From NCBI RefSeq assembly GCF_037975245.1, contig NC_092562.1, positions 24,505,554 to 24,569,553 of the forward strand: DNA of 64,000 nucleotides, written 5' to 3'. How positions within the stretch are numbered: position 1 is the first letter of the stretch; each line of letters opens with the position of its first letter. The position numbers and the translations under genes are program-made. This document shows positions 1 to 10,105 of this stretch, in pieces. The notes beneath the pieces were generated by a model that was not told the origin of the DNA, made no database searches, and saw nothing but the letters and a program-made list of their open reading frames with translations. Source of the stretch: Apostichopus japonicus. Taxonomy: Eukaryota > Echinodermata > Holothuroidea > Aspidochirotida > Stichopodidae.

Positions 1-396
1 ATAAGTTTGGGTCTAATTGAGACAGTAACCTCATGTAAACTCTCTGGTTTCATTCAAAATGGCACCAGCTGTCCTTGCAAGATGCTACATTCCCCAATTG
101 TTAATTGTACTATTCAAATAAATTTACTCATCATTTTTTGTACTGTATTGTGTGCGACAGATTTGATGTTAAGGTTACTAAATAATAATCATTTGACATA
201 TTAAAATCAAGCAAATGAAAAATTTGTTTAAATGTGTGAGATGTGAAAAGTGAGACATCATTCAGATGTACTGTACATATGTGATTAAAATCTGTGTTGT
301 CAATGGCAAAGCTATTGAAGGGATATTCCACTAGGCTGAAAATGATTAATTTATGAAAATGTCGGAAATTTACTACACATACGTAGAAACGACATC
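1..396. other. AT-rich unique sequence, no feature seen
   Basis: This stretch holds only short chance reading frames in AT-rich sequence. No repeat structure or convincing splice-flanked exon is visible. Confidence 0.5.
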
Positions 397-404
397 CTCA
401 TAGC
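397..404. repeat. 8-bp target-site duplication, left of hAT copy A
   Basis: CTCATAGC immediately left of the element is repeated exactly at 1028-1035 on its right. This marks the insertion point. Confidence 0.85.
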
Positions 405-1027
405 CAGGGGCGGCGATCTGTTTCAGATATTGGGGGTGGGGGACATTTGCTTGGGTGCAGGCGCGTAGCAACTTTCATCCCAAAAATTGTTCGCGCTATA
501 GTATATATTCGTTATATCTTTATATCTATATGGTTACTGGTTGCTACAGCCCTATTTTCCTTCTTTATCGGCAAACCAAATTTCATGACGAATGCGGTCA
601 GTCTGGCTAATTCATTTCGAAAAAAAAGTAAAAACTACTTTCGGTGAAAGTCTGTGACGTTTTTTTGTGATATTTAGTAACAAATTGTCATACGGTCTTA
701 GACAGGTGCGTTGCAAGGAATTTGACAAGGGAGGGGCGAAGCTTTTAGGCAAACTATCTAAGCGTAGTGCCACCATGAGTTGGCGCGAAGCGTAAAAGAC
801 AATTTTGGCCGAAAATGCCTCCCAGATCGCTGGAAATGGCACTTCCCAGGCCTTGTAAGTTGCATCTAAGCATTTTCTATTTTGAAATTACTAGCGATAT
901 CATAAAAAAATACAAAAATTATGCTCAACAAAAACTATGCCACCAAATGTTGGGGGGATATTAGATACTATATCCCCCCACCTAAAATATTGGGGGGGGA
1001 CATGTCCCCCCATGATCGCCGCCCATG
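405..1027. mobile_element. hAT-type non-autonomous DNA transposon, copy A (623 bp)
   Basis: The ends are inverted repeats: CAGGGGCGGCGATC at 405-418 pairs with 1014-1027, 13 of 14 bases matching. The element is flanked by a perfect 8-bp direct duplication, CTCATAGC, at 397-404 and 1028-1035. An 8-bp duplication with ends starting CAGGGG is typical of hAT elements. No transposase frame is present, so it could only have moved with proteins supplied in trans. G-runs lie just inside the left end and a C-run/G-run hairpin just inside the right end. A core at about 745-870 is shared with the elements at 24046 and 49037. Confidence 0.88.
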
Positions 1028-1035
1028 CTCATAGC
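1028..1035. repeat. 8-bp target-site duplication, right of hAT copy A
   Basis: CTCATAGC here matches 397-404 exactly. It is the second half of the insertion signature. Confidence 0.85.
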
Positions 1036-2262
1036 ATTCTGTATGATGAAGATTTGTAGTTTTCCAATTGTACTGTATTTTATGAATTTGCATCTGGCAA
1101 CAGTAGATTGTGTGATGTCATCACAGCAATTCAGTTGAAAACTTCTTCATATGCTTTATAGCATTTAACTCACCTAAATTCACAGCGGAAAACGATATTT
1201 CTACTTTAACACCTTCAGTTGATGAAATTATATAAACTACAGTTAACCTTGACAGCTCCAAGCAAAAATTCGAAATGCATCACGTTTCAAAGATAAATCA
1301 GGTAAGAAGATAAAAAGCACAAAATTATTAAGCTTCTTAAGAATATTAGCCATTATGGCATCACAGACCACATAATTAAGTGTTGAGTGTTTATTGTCAG
1401 CCATAATAAATTCCATTCATATCAACCATATACTACAGTAGGGACAAGATATTGAGATGGTATTTTCAACAATGTGCACTGAAAATATTTTTCTTTTCCA
1501 TAATATATTAAAGTTGCACATTGTCTGCCACCAGAATATTGCTTTAATTATTCATTATTAAATGCCAATAATACCTCAAATATGAGGATAACAAAAGTAT
1601 CTATTATAATTGACTCGTTAGCTTTATACTTGGATATTTCAAGTATACATAAAAAATGAAATTTGCAAGATAGTGAATCCTTTCACCAGTTACATACTAT
1701 TTACATACTGTATACCAGTGTATCCCCTAGCACCAGTACCAAGAATTATCTGTGACTTTAATGAATAGCTCCATCTGTGATTTGGATACTGTACATCTAT
1801 CACAAAAAATAAAACCTCATTTTCATAGAGACTTAACATAAAATGTCTGTAAATTATGCATTATTAAAGCAAATCGTTGCTTAACTGACGAGACGTTATT
1901 TTAGGGAGAGCTCAGGTAAATTTCTAAAATAAATGTTTCGGTGTTCCCTCGGTTAAACCCAATGGACACTTCTGTTCCGCCCTTATACTTATGAAAGTTT
2001 TCCATAGAATAATGATCCACAGTATGAATAAATGATGCCAATTTACATCAGAAATTTCTTTGGCTTTTTTACATACTGCAGTGCCTTCTCTCATATACAG
2101 TTATGTACCCCCATTGGATTTTAGGACAGAATTTCTTATTTTAAGAGCAACACAATACCATGTAAAATAATTGCCTATAGCATGTTTAGGAAGAGATAAA
2201 AAAAAAGGGGCAATGGAAACAACAAAAAAACCCAGAAGAAGAACAAATGAATAATAAAAAAT
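1036..2262. other. AT-rich unique sequence with one short palindrome
   Basis: No exon or mobile element is visible. The palindrome TGTGATGTCATCACA at 1111-1125 resembles a bZIP-type site. A nine-codon ATG segment ending at a donor-like site (1275-1301) ends between codons; it is too short to call. Confidence 0.45.
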
Positions 2263-2598
2263 ATGCACACACAAAAAAGGGAAAGACAGATCTATGGAGA
2301 GGAAGAAAATATGCGAAGAGATCAGGTGGTATGGTTTGGTGGCTTGATTCGCTTAAGGGTTCGTTCCCTGGGGAATCCAGATACTAAAACCTGCCAACTG
2401 ATCTTGATTGGATTTGAGAAGGAAGAGAGAATCGAGGTAAAAAGAATTAAAAAAACTAGGGGAGAGAATTCTGTTTTTTTTTTTACCGTACAGTGTATGA
2501 TGTTGTCGACGATGATCGGCAGCTGTCTCCATACGAGCATGTCGTATGCGTTTGAGGAGAGTTTTCTGCCCAATCATGTGATCTCGATTGATAAATGA
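2263..2598 (+). CDS. possible terminal coding region of an upstream gene (weak)
   Basis: An open frame of 111 codons runs through this segment and ends at TGA 2596-2598. Inside it, a T-rich tract followed by CAG ending at 2493 is a good splice acceptor. The sequence after it (2494 onward) uses mostly G or C at third positions, unlike its AT-rich surroundings. Two frames are open after that acceptor: the long frame to 2598, and a second frame from TAT at 2496 to TGA at 2553-2555. The second encodes a short acidic tail with tyrosines in YDVV and SPYEHV contexts. A possible donor (GAG before GTAAAA) lies at 2436/2437, which would make a 57-bp intron. No family is recognised, so this may be a chance frame. 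The true frame cannot be decided from sequence alone. Confidence 0.25.
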   Translation: MHTQKRERQIYGEEENMRRDQVVWFGGLIRLRVRSLGNPDTKTCQLILIGFEKEERIEVKRIKKTRGENSVFFFTVQCMMLSTMIGSCLHTSMSYAFEESFLPNHVISIDK

Positions 2599-2931
2599 AA
2601 ATCTGATCATCTGAAGCAGAGATGTAAGAAATATATGCTGTAGACTTAAATTTATGCGTCTTTAAAGTTGTAGCGAATACCAACGTTGCACAGGATGACA
2701 GAGCATTTTTCATGACGGCTATAATGTCAGAATTGTTGTGAAATTTGTTGGAAAACGAGAATCGATAGTTTCCATGGAAACTGAATTGCAAAATCTAATT
2801 TCAAGATAATCTTGGATTTCATAATGTCACATTAAGAAGTGAATGCATTTGAGATTTTATATAAGGGCGTCTCTGTTGCCACAAATTTTGTTTCATCAGA
2901 AATGAGGGCAAAACCTTGAAATGTTATATCG

Positions 2932-2937
2932 AATAAA
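2932..2937 (+). terminator. AATAAA polyadenylation signal candidate
   Basis: AATAAA lies about 335 bp after the stop of the possible terminal exon at 2494-2598. That spacing suits a 3' untranslated region. The hexamer is common by chance in AT-rich DNA, so this call depends on the exon. Confidence 0.2.
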
Positions 2938-2955
2938 ATAGAATGAAATGACATA

Positions 2956-4970
2956 TATAATCAAAATAGATTGAAGTAGTTACTTGTCATTGTCATACAT
3001 CCTTCAAACAATGCAGGATATCCACAGACTGATTTGAAAGTTTGCTATCAATGCTGAATTTCTCAGAATGTTTCATATTTTGAACAATGCCTTGTTGTTA
3101 TGTTATTGTGTAAACACTCTGGTTGCTTTGACTTCAGAAAGATTAGTTTAATTAATGCAACCATGTATTTGATTCCTTTAAAATTAAACTTTTAATTTAT
3201 TACTGTAGAATTAAAATGCTTTGTGAATAGCATCTGTTGTATCACTTGTGAAGTATACAGCAGTGACAAGCTGCTCTGTTGGATGAATTCTGACTTACAT
3301 GTGTCAGCACAACTGCTGCACTCTTATCTACTGCTACACTGTACCTTGTTGTATAAGTTAGCTTACAGTAGTAGTTAAAACATATCTTTAGACAGGAATG
3401 TATGTGGTTATTGATATGCATGCTAGAATAAGTAACTCAGCCACTTTTATTGATGAGTACGGGCCCCCAGCTATGTTTAGAGAATTTTTGTCTGGAATTT
3501 AACTAAATTGTGTAGACAATATAACTCACACTGATGGCAGATGAATTTAATGTTCTGTACTACTACTAAATCAAAATTGACGCTGTACTGCAAGTATTTC
3601 TTGTATCTATGTTACGACCATGTACTTAAATACTGCCCTCTATACGTTATATACACCAAACCAGGAGGGTATGTCTGAAATGTTCCTTGATTGATAATAC
3701 TCATAAATCATTTCAATGACAAATTTGACAAATTTGACAAATTTATATATTTTGATTTTTAGCTAATACATTTTTTATGCACCAGTTGGCATTTTCTAGC
3801 AAGTGGATAAAAATGTGAAATTCTCCATTCAGTAAATTTATTTTTTTAGCAAATGTTAAATTCAGCACTGAGGGAGGGGTGGGAGGGGTGGGAGGGGGGA
3901 TGAAATGGCAGAGTTGCATGGTATAAAAGTGACATGCCAAGTTACATTTTGTTTGAAATCTTGCCAGAGTATTTGTGAGCAGTCTAGGCTACTGACAACC
4001 TTTCCAAGTTTAAAGTGTGAAGGGAATAATTTATCTGGCATCGCATCGCAAATTGCTCTTACAAAAATGGTCAAAATTGCTACACAAGTGCAAAGATGAA
4101 ATAGCAGTTTTGGTACATAGATAGGATCCTTAGTATTTTATGATCTGAGGCAAAGTTCAGTGCCTTTGAATACTGCTACACAAAACCCTGCACACTAAAT
4201 TATTCTTTTTCAGAACCTGTAATTTCGTAAACAAGTATTTACATTCAGTCTCTCCCCCTCTCTACATTTTTAAATGAATGAGGCATTGTATCATTTGCCA
4301 CAGCTGTTTCAACTATAATCAGGCATGCATGTAAATCACTTTCTGGATGATCTGTCAAGTATTTTTGGCTCCTTCTTTGCACATTTAAACAGCCAGTTCT
4401 CATCTGCTTAGGGGTCTTGAATTGGGAGTCAAAACAACTTAGACATTTTGACCTCTGAATATGTACATGCATGTGGTGGTGCTAAAGTCTAGCTAAAATT
4501 ACAGATGGCTGGTATATAGAGAGAAGTTCACATCAGACTTTACTCTGTGATTTTACTCTGTGCTTGGTAATTGCAAAAAGACATGAAACTGTTTACCAGG
4601 CATGCCATTAAGTAATTATACAGCGTGGATAAACAGCTGGTAAAGACAATGCATACAGACTTGCATAAAGCATATATATGAATAATGTTAAAGCAATTAG
4701 GCAGATTAGGAAGAGAAAGAAGCTAGTACCACTATTTAATTCCACAAGAGTGAACATTTACTGTACTCATTTGAGAGTTTTGTGTATTGCACAAACTTGC
4801 AATAATCTGTTCCAAATTTCAGAAGAGGAAAATGAAACTTCTCCATCCCCATCCATCCATGCAATGACCTTAGACTCTTTAGATCTTTATAGTTGACCTG
4901 TAAGTTCAAGAGGTGACTCTTTGTGACAAGTTGAGGATCTATGCTACCATAGTTTGTTCCTCATTTGCTC
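2956..4970. other. AT-rich unique sequence, minor simple repeats
   Basis: A GACAAATTT motif repeats three times at about 3717-3743. A G-rich block of GGGAGGGGT-like units lies at about 3869-3900. Otherwise nothing is recognisable. Confidence 0.5.
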
Positions 4971-4975
4971 TCATT

Positions 4976-5432
4976 TCACCCTCAACATCCTTCAGGTGAT
5001 CCCTCTCATAATCACCCTAAACATCCTTCAGGTGATCCCTCTCATAATCACCCTAAACATCCTTCAGGTGATCCCTCTCATAATCACCCTAAACATCGTT
5101 CAGGTGATCCCTCTCATAATCACCCTAACATCCTTCAGGTGATCCCTCTCATAATCACCCTAAACATCCTTCAGGTCATCCCTCTCATTGCACCCTAAAC
5201 ATCCTTCAAACTTGTGATCCCTCTCATTTCACCCTCAACATCCTTCAGATGATCCCTCTCATTTCACCCCAACATCCTTATGGTGATCCCTCTCCTTTCA
5301 CCCACAACATCCTTCAGGTGATCCCTCTTCTATCACCCTCAACATCCTTTTGGTCATCCCTCTCCTTTCACCCACCACATCCCTCAAATGATCCCTCTCA
5401 TTTCTCCCTCAACATCCATGTCAACAGGTGAA
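4976..5432. repeat. 36-bp minisatellite, about 12-13 copies
   Basis: The unit contains ACATCCTTCAGGTGATCC followed by a CTCTCATAATCACCCTAA segment. Unit starts fall at 4986, 5022, 5058 and 5094, exactly 36 bp apart, then drift because of small indels. The left third is nearly homogeneous and the right third is diverged. Since 36 is a multiple of three, more than one frame stays open and gives repetitive peptides. No splice sites or gene context support translation. Confidence 0.92.
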
Positions 5433-5440
5433 CCCCCCCC

Positions 5441-5860
5441 TCCCTATATAGAGGAGGCATTATAATCATTCATCTTACACGATCATTGAAGTCCAAGGTA
5501 CAAAGACACCAACCACATAAATGAGAAACAGAAATGTCAGTACTTTGTTCACTACAGTATGTATGTAGGAACCTTCAACTACTGCTATCAGCTCCTTAAA
5601 GTGTAGTCTCTGTACTAGGTATGTACTGAATCCACCTCAACTACTGTATAACACACTATTAAAACATGCAATATTAAACTAATTCCAACCCTCCTACTTT
5701 AACTCATCATCTTCCAAGCCAACCCCCCTTCTCCCCCCCACCACTGCCTTTAATCGTCAAAATTTTCCAATAAGTTGCACAGCAGGTGTTTTTGTCTAAT
5801 CGCAGACATTTAAAGTGTCCTTGATTAGCTCTCATAAGAGATGTAAATGAAGCATCGGAG
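5441..5860. other. unique sequence, no feature seen
   Basis: The stretch is AT-rich with C-rich patches near 5425 and 5725. No coding or repeat structure is visible. Confidence 0.45.
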
Positions 5861-7375
5861 CAACTCTTCACATGTACTCCGCCTCTCGGTGCGTTTGACT
5901 CGATGTATTAAGCTCATCTTCTGGTCTGCTCACTGTCCGTGAAGTCAACATGTGTGTGTGATCTAGCTCACTCGCAAAACACTCTGGGATATTAAGCTAC
6001 GTTTCTCGAGGACGGGGGACGGCGTTATCTATAAGTTTAAACGATCTCAAGAAAAAGCCTTTTGTCGGACGAAGACAAAGTCAGCTGGAAGACTCAGCAG
6101 CTATATCAAATGGCTATTGATCATCTTCTTACATTTCTTGGACAACTTTTACACTCTCCAGAGTTGAGAAAAGAATCCTGTTAATATTTTCTCTCCGTCT
6201 GTTTACGATTCAAGTGTGTTCTTTTCTGTGTTACGTCTCTTTCGTGTTTGTCATCCATTCGAGATAGTATAAGTCACATCTGAGTTGAGCTTGAAGAGAT
6301 TTTGCTTTTTGTAAAAAGATTTTATAATTGATGAGTTGTGCTCCACGCGTAGATGAATTAAGCTAATTGGCTGTGTTTTTCGTTTTCTTTTTTGCCTTCT
6401 ACTCACTTGGGGTTTTTGCTGCAGAATCATCTTTGGAGTTCCAGAGTCTCGATCCAGTTTCTGTTCTGACAATTTAAGTTGACATTTCTAGGTATGTTGC
6501 TGTAACTACTGTACCCAAATTGGAACTAAAAAAGTTATTCATTCTAAATTAATTCAGTTATCCTCGTAAACAGTTTGCCTTCTCTATTTCTGATAATGAT
6601 ATTAGGCAAAACTTAACAGAATGAAAACATGAAGTGATGAGAATTTGAAATTAATACCAGAGCAAACCTGACATTGCATAAATTTGGCTGCAGATCTGGC
6701 AAACCTTATATAAGTGGATTTTTTTTCACTGCCAAGGTATTCTATTACTTTGTCAGCAATACCTGGAGATCCTTGCTTTTGAAATGTAATATGCGTGGTT
6801 GAAAGGAAAGGAGATTAAATGAAAACGATGCATTTTTCGATTCGTCTAGCCCGATGACGTTCGCTTTGTTTTTACAATGCGCCGATGAAGCCTTCTCATC
6901 TATTGACCGGTATTTTCTGGTAAAAAGACCAAGTTCAGGGATGAATAGAGAGTCTCTCACGATCTGACGGTGGTTGATGGAAAGTTTGTTCTCCACTTGC
7001 GAATCAATAAATTGACTATCGTTTGTCATATCTGCATAAATGCAGAGTTTTTTTCTTTTCTTTACCGTCGGAGTTCCACCGTATCACGAGCTGTTGTAGA
7101 ACAGACGTGTAGCATCAATTTTTGGGTATCAGATTGACTTTTCTGTACTGTGGGAAATCTCGTTTTCAACGCAATGGGAATCGGAATAGAGTTTTCCAAA
7201 TAATTTCTGTTACATCGTCGTCTGCACACACTAGATCGCAACAAATTATCACCACGGTGACTGGAAGGATTGGCTTTTGTGTCTGCGTTGCATCAAATGC
7301 AATTCAGGGAGTATTTTACGTCGACTTTGTGTTCATATTTTTTTTTGGTGGGAATTGCCATAGCAACCTTCAAAA
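5861..7375 (+). promoter_or_regulatory. candidate promoter and 5' leader of the first exon at 7376
   Basis: This repeat-free stretch keeps many more CpG dinucleotides than the flanking AT-rich DNA, notably at about 5870-6060 and 6830-7310. A strong donor-like AG before GTATGT at 6490/6491 could end a non-coding leader exon, but no acceptor partner can be assigned. There is no unambiguous TATA box. The call rests on composition and on the downstream ATG segment with a good donor. Confidence 0.3.
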
Positions 7376-7446
7376 ATGATTCCTATGAGGACCAGACAGC
7401 GTGTACGACATCCGCGCAGGGTGACTTTAGCTAATGTTGATTTCAA
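7376..7446 (+). CDS. candidate coding first exon 1 (23 codons plus 2 bases)
   Basis: The ATG at 7376 has an in-frame TAG 15 bases upstream and opens a basic peptide beginning MIPMRTRQRVRHPRR. The frame stays open to a near-perfect donor, AA before GTAAGT, at 7446/7447. Two bases of a codon remain, so the next exon would supply the third. A second ATG is at codon 4. The arginine-rich N-terminus shows no signal peptide or membrane segment. The family is not recognised. The candidates at 48440 and 59709 end in the same phase, which would fit alternative first exons of one gene. Confidence 0.4.
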
Positions 7447-8193
7447 GTAAGTTTCGTTTTTTTTCTTTTCTTTTTTAATATTTTTCACATCTTTCAAAGG
7501 CATCCTTTATCATTTTCGTTTGTTCCAATTTACGAATGACACCCATGAGCACTTTCTGTGCAACTGCAGATTACCAAAGATAACCATTTCTAGTTATTAA
7601 AAAATTAAAATAATACTTTGAACAGAATGTATATGCTAATGAGCTATATTCTAATGGAAATGGAAACAATTACAGTAAGTGTGTTTGAAGACATTTCCAG
7701 AGTCTACAGTATGCAAGCTGACGTTTCTAATATCAAAATTGATATATTAATAAGACAATTTTTTATCAAGAAGTGTATTTTCAAAGGTTCATCTATTGTG
7801 TATTCAGCGTGCGTACAATGATAGAGGATTTTAGATATTACGAATCCTATTGGTTGGAAGAGAATTTGTGTGGGGGGAGGGGGGGGGGAGGATGGAGTAT
7901 ATCTAATATACAATTGAGCATTTCAGTGTGGTGGTGTTGTTTTTCATGTTTATAACATATTATGTATAAGAGCTTTGATCTTTTGTTTTGGTAAAAACAA
8001 TAACCTCAATAATTTGTCTCTGTTTCTTTTGAGAATTATATGAGACTGCTTGCATGATTTGCTAAAACACATTTAACATTACTCAGTATTGCAGTACAGC
8101 AGAAAGGTCTACTTGTTGTGGGCATCATTTGTTTTGTTTATAATAAAGTATATACCTTTCAAAAGTGTATTTTTCCAGTTTGTTTACATGGAT
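7447..8193. other. AT-rich unique sequence
   Basis: If the exon at 7376 is real, this is the start of its intron. A poly-G run lies at about 7870-7890. Nothing else is visible. Confidence 0.45.
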
Positions 8194-8197
8194 TTAG

Positions 8198-8954
8198 TGT
8201 AATATTGTGTCGAGCCTAGGCTTAGATCGCGAAAATGTTCAGTTCTGATGTTTAGAGCTGTAGTATTCTACGTACTAGTTGCGCGAATGTTCAAACGCGA
8301 ACTGCATGCTGGGTTGATTAACGTTAGTGTACAGATCAGTGGTTCCGGTGTACAGACTTAGGCCAGTATAGGCTGACTTCCCTCGTAGAGTGTGTATGTT
8401 AGGCTAGGTCGTGAACATACGTTGTGTTCCTCGTTAGGTCTTCGGGCCAAAAAAATCCTTCTGTTCGTTATTGATCGCAACGAACGAAAGTTGTGAAAAG
8501 TTCCGTTACCGTTTTGTTCCTGAAGAAAGCAACCGATCTCCACCATGTAATATTGTGACGAGCCCGGCTCCTCCGTCAGCAAATTTATGACTCGGTCAGA
8601 AAATTTATGACTTGATCAGAAAATTTATCACTCCGTCAGCGCTCCGTGATCAGTTCGTCATTGCTTCGTTACTATTTCATCACTCCTAATTGTTTAATTG
8701 ACGGAGTCGAGTCAAGTCAAATCATTGTAATTTAGTTTTATTTGTAAAGAGAATCGACAGAGAAGAAATTATACCGAATCAATAATCAAATCCGATCTCG
8801 TCAAATTGTTTTTTGTGTGAAGTCATTGTTTTCTTCCGTTCGAGACATCTCCTGAAGAAGCATAAATACGGCATCAAGATATCCCAGTACCTTTCTATCG
8901 CGAGTCCCGATATAGTTTTACTATCGGAGGAGCCGGGCTCGTCACAATATTACA
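8198..8954. mobile_element. 757-bp element with inverted ends, TG...CA termini and 4-bp TTAG duplication
   Basis: The left end TGTAATATTGTGTCGAGCC (8198-8216) is the inverse of the right end at 8936-8954, 18 of 19 bases matching. TTAG flanks both sides at 8194-8197 and 8955-8958. TG...CA ends with a short duplication would suit a solo retroviral-type LTR. The long inverted ends would also suit a small DNA transposon. A second copy of the left end lies inside at 8545-8575 and is a perfect 31-bp inverse of 8925-8955. Next to it a roughly 22-bp unit (AAATTTATGACTCGGTCAG) repeats about three times at 8579-8640. The interior is CpG-rich and has no convincing protein frame. Confidence 0.65.
8545..8575 (+). 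repeat. internal 31-bp inverted-repeat arm
   Basis: These 31 bases are the exact reverse complement of 8925-8955. The arm may mark a shorter nested element (8545-8955) or a duplicated end. Flanking bases give no clear target duplication for the shorter version. Confidence 0.8.
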
Positions 8955-8955
8955 T
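8925..8955 (-). repeat. 31-bp inverted-repeat arm, right side
   Basis: Exact inverse of 8545-8575, and also the right end of the larger 8198-8954 element. Confidence 0.8.
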
Positions 8956-8958
8956 TAG

Positions 8959-9794
8959 CAAAGTTGTTTACACCAAAACCATCCTAAATGGAAGAAATTA
9001 TAGAATATAGAAAATATCATCTTGGTTAGTTTACAGAGTTCCTGAAAAGTAAGCGATACAATTTGAGGAAATTTGTTCGTATTCTAAAATGTCAGCAGTA
9101 TCGAAGAACATAGGTTTCTTTCAATTGATTATGTCAATTCATTTTATAGGCAATCTATAGTTGTCAAAATAAGTTGAAAGAATAAACTTGTGTAAACTCG
9201 CAAAGAAAGAAATAAACCCACTCAGCACATTTGTTTTACATCCTTGGTTGCTATTTACTGTAGCTGAAATATATTACAAATCTTATTTGTATTGAGTCTG
9301 TGCATTGCATGCAATGTAAGTTTTTTGTCATTAGGGGTTACACTTTGCGTGGATGACATATGTATGAGCCCTTTAAACCAAAGGTAACTCTGGTTATACA
9401 ACAATAAACCACGAAATACGTAAAACAGAAGTCAATAGCAAGCACTTCAGGTTGCTTTTGATCCTGTAGTTGTTAGAGAGAAAAAACTGATGCATGAGTG
9501 GTTGTCAACGTTCAGCAAAAACTATGTATCTTAAATTTGTAGCATAATTAACTTAATAGGGCAAAGAATAAATTTGTAATTTGACTACACTTCAATGTAA
9601 CTGCATGGATCACATTTCATGTTTTACATGAATTCATAGTGTATGTAGATGAAAGGAATTTTTTTATTTTTTTTATTTTTATTTCCATTTTCATATTATA
9701 TAAATATGAAAAGAAAGCATTCCTACATAAATGATAAGATTGACATTAATATAAATATTTTGATAAAGATGTATATATTAGAAAAACCACTTCC
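8959..9794. other. AT-rich unique sequence, no feature seen
   Basis: Only short AT-rich frames are present. No repeat structure was found. Confidence 0.5.
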
Positions 9795-9829
9795 ATGGCG
9801 AATCAGAAATGGTTTACTCATGAATGTTG
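9795..9829 (+). CDS. very short candidate first exon (weak)
   Basis: An ATG in a good context (CCATGG) opens 11 codons, MANQKWFTHEC, to a donor-like TG before GTGAGT at 9829/9830. It leaves two bases, the same phase as the three better candidates. An in-frame TAA lies upstream at 9747-9749. The surroundings are AT-rich with no CpG enrichment, and such short ATG-to-donor segments arise often by chance. Confidence 0.12.
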
Positions 9830-9916
9830 GTGAGTTGGTGAGAATTCATCTCTTTGAGATGACTTCATCGACATAAGACAGGGTTCAGTTTATGATATGA
9901 TGGTAACTTACTAACC

Positions 9917-10105
9917 TTATGAATATGCATAAAGCTGTCTCAAAGTGGGACAGACACACTTTGTGTCATGTATGTGTGATATATTATGTCTATATTCAAT
10001 ATATGATAACATTATTAACATATATCGAAACCTAATGTATATTCATAAAGCTGTCTAAGTGGGACAGAAACACATTATATCATGTGTGATAGATATAGAA
10101 TATGT
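9917..10105. repeat. imperfect direct duplication, about 118 bp apart
   Basis: A segment containing CATAAAGCTGTCT and GTGGGACAG at about 9925-9965 recurs at about 10043-10080 with small changes, each followed by similar ATATAT-rich sequence. It looks like an old local duplication. Confidence 0.6.

Noticed and set aside
1275-1301. ATG segment MHHVSKINQ ending at a GTAAGA donor
   Set aside because: Nine codons in AT-rich sequence, ending between codons; it shows how often such segments occur by chance.
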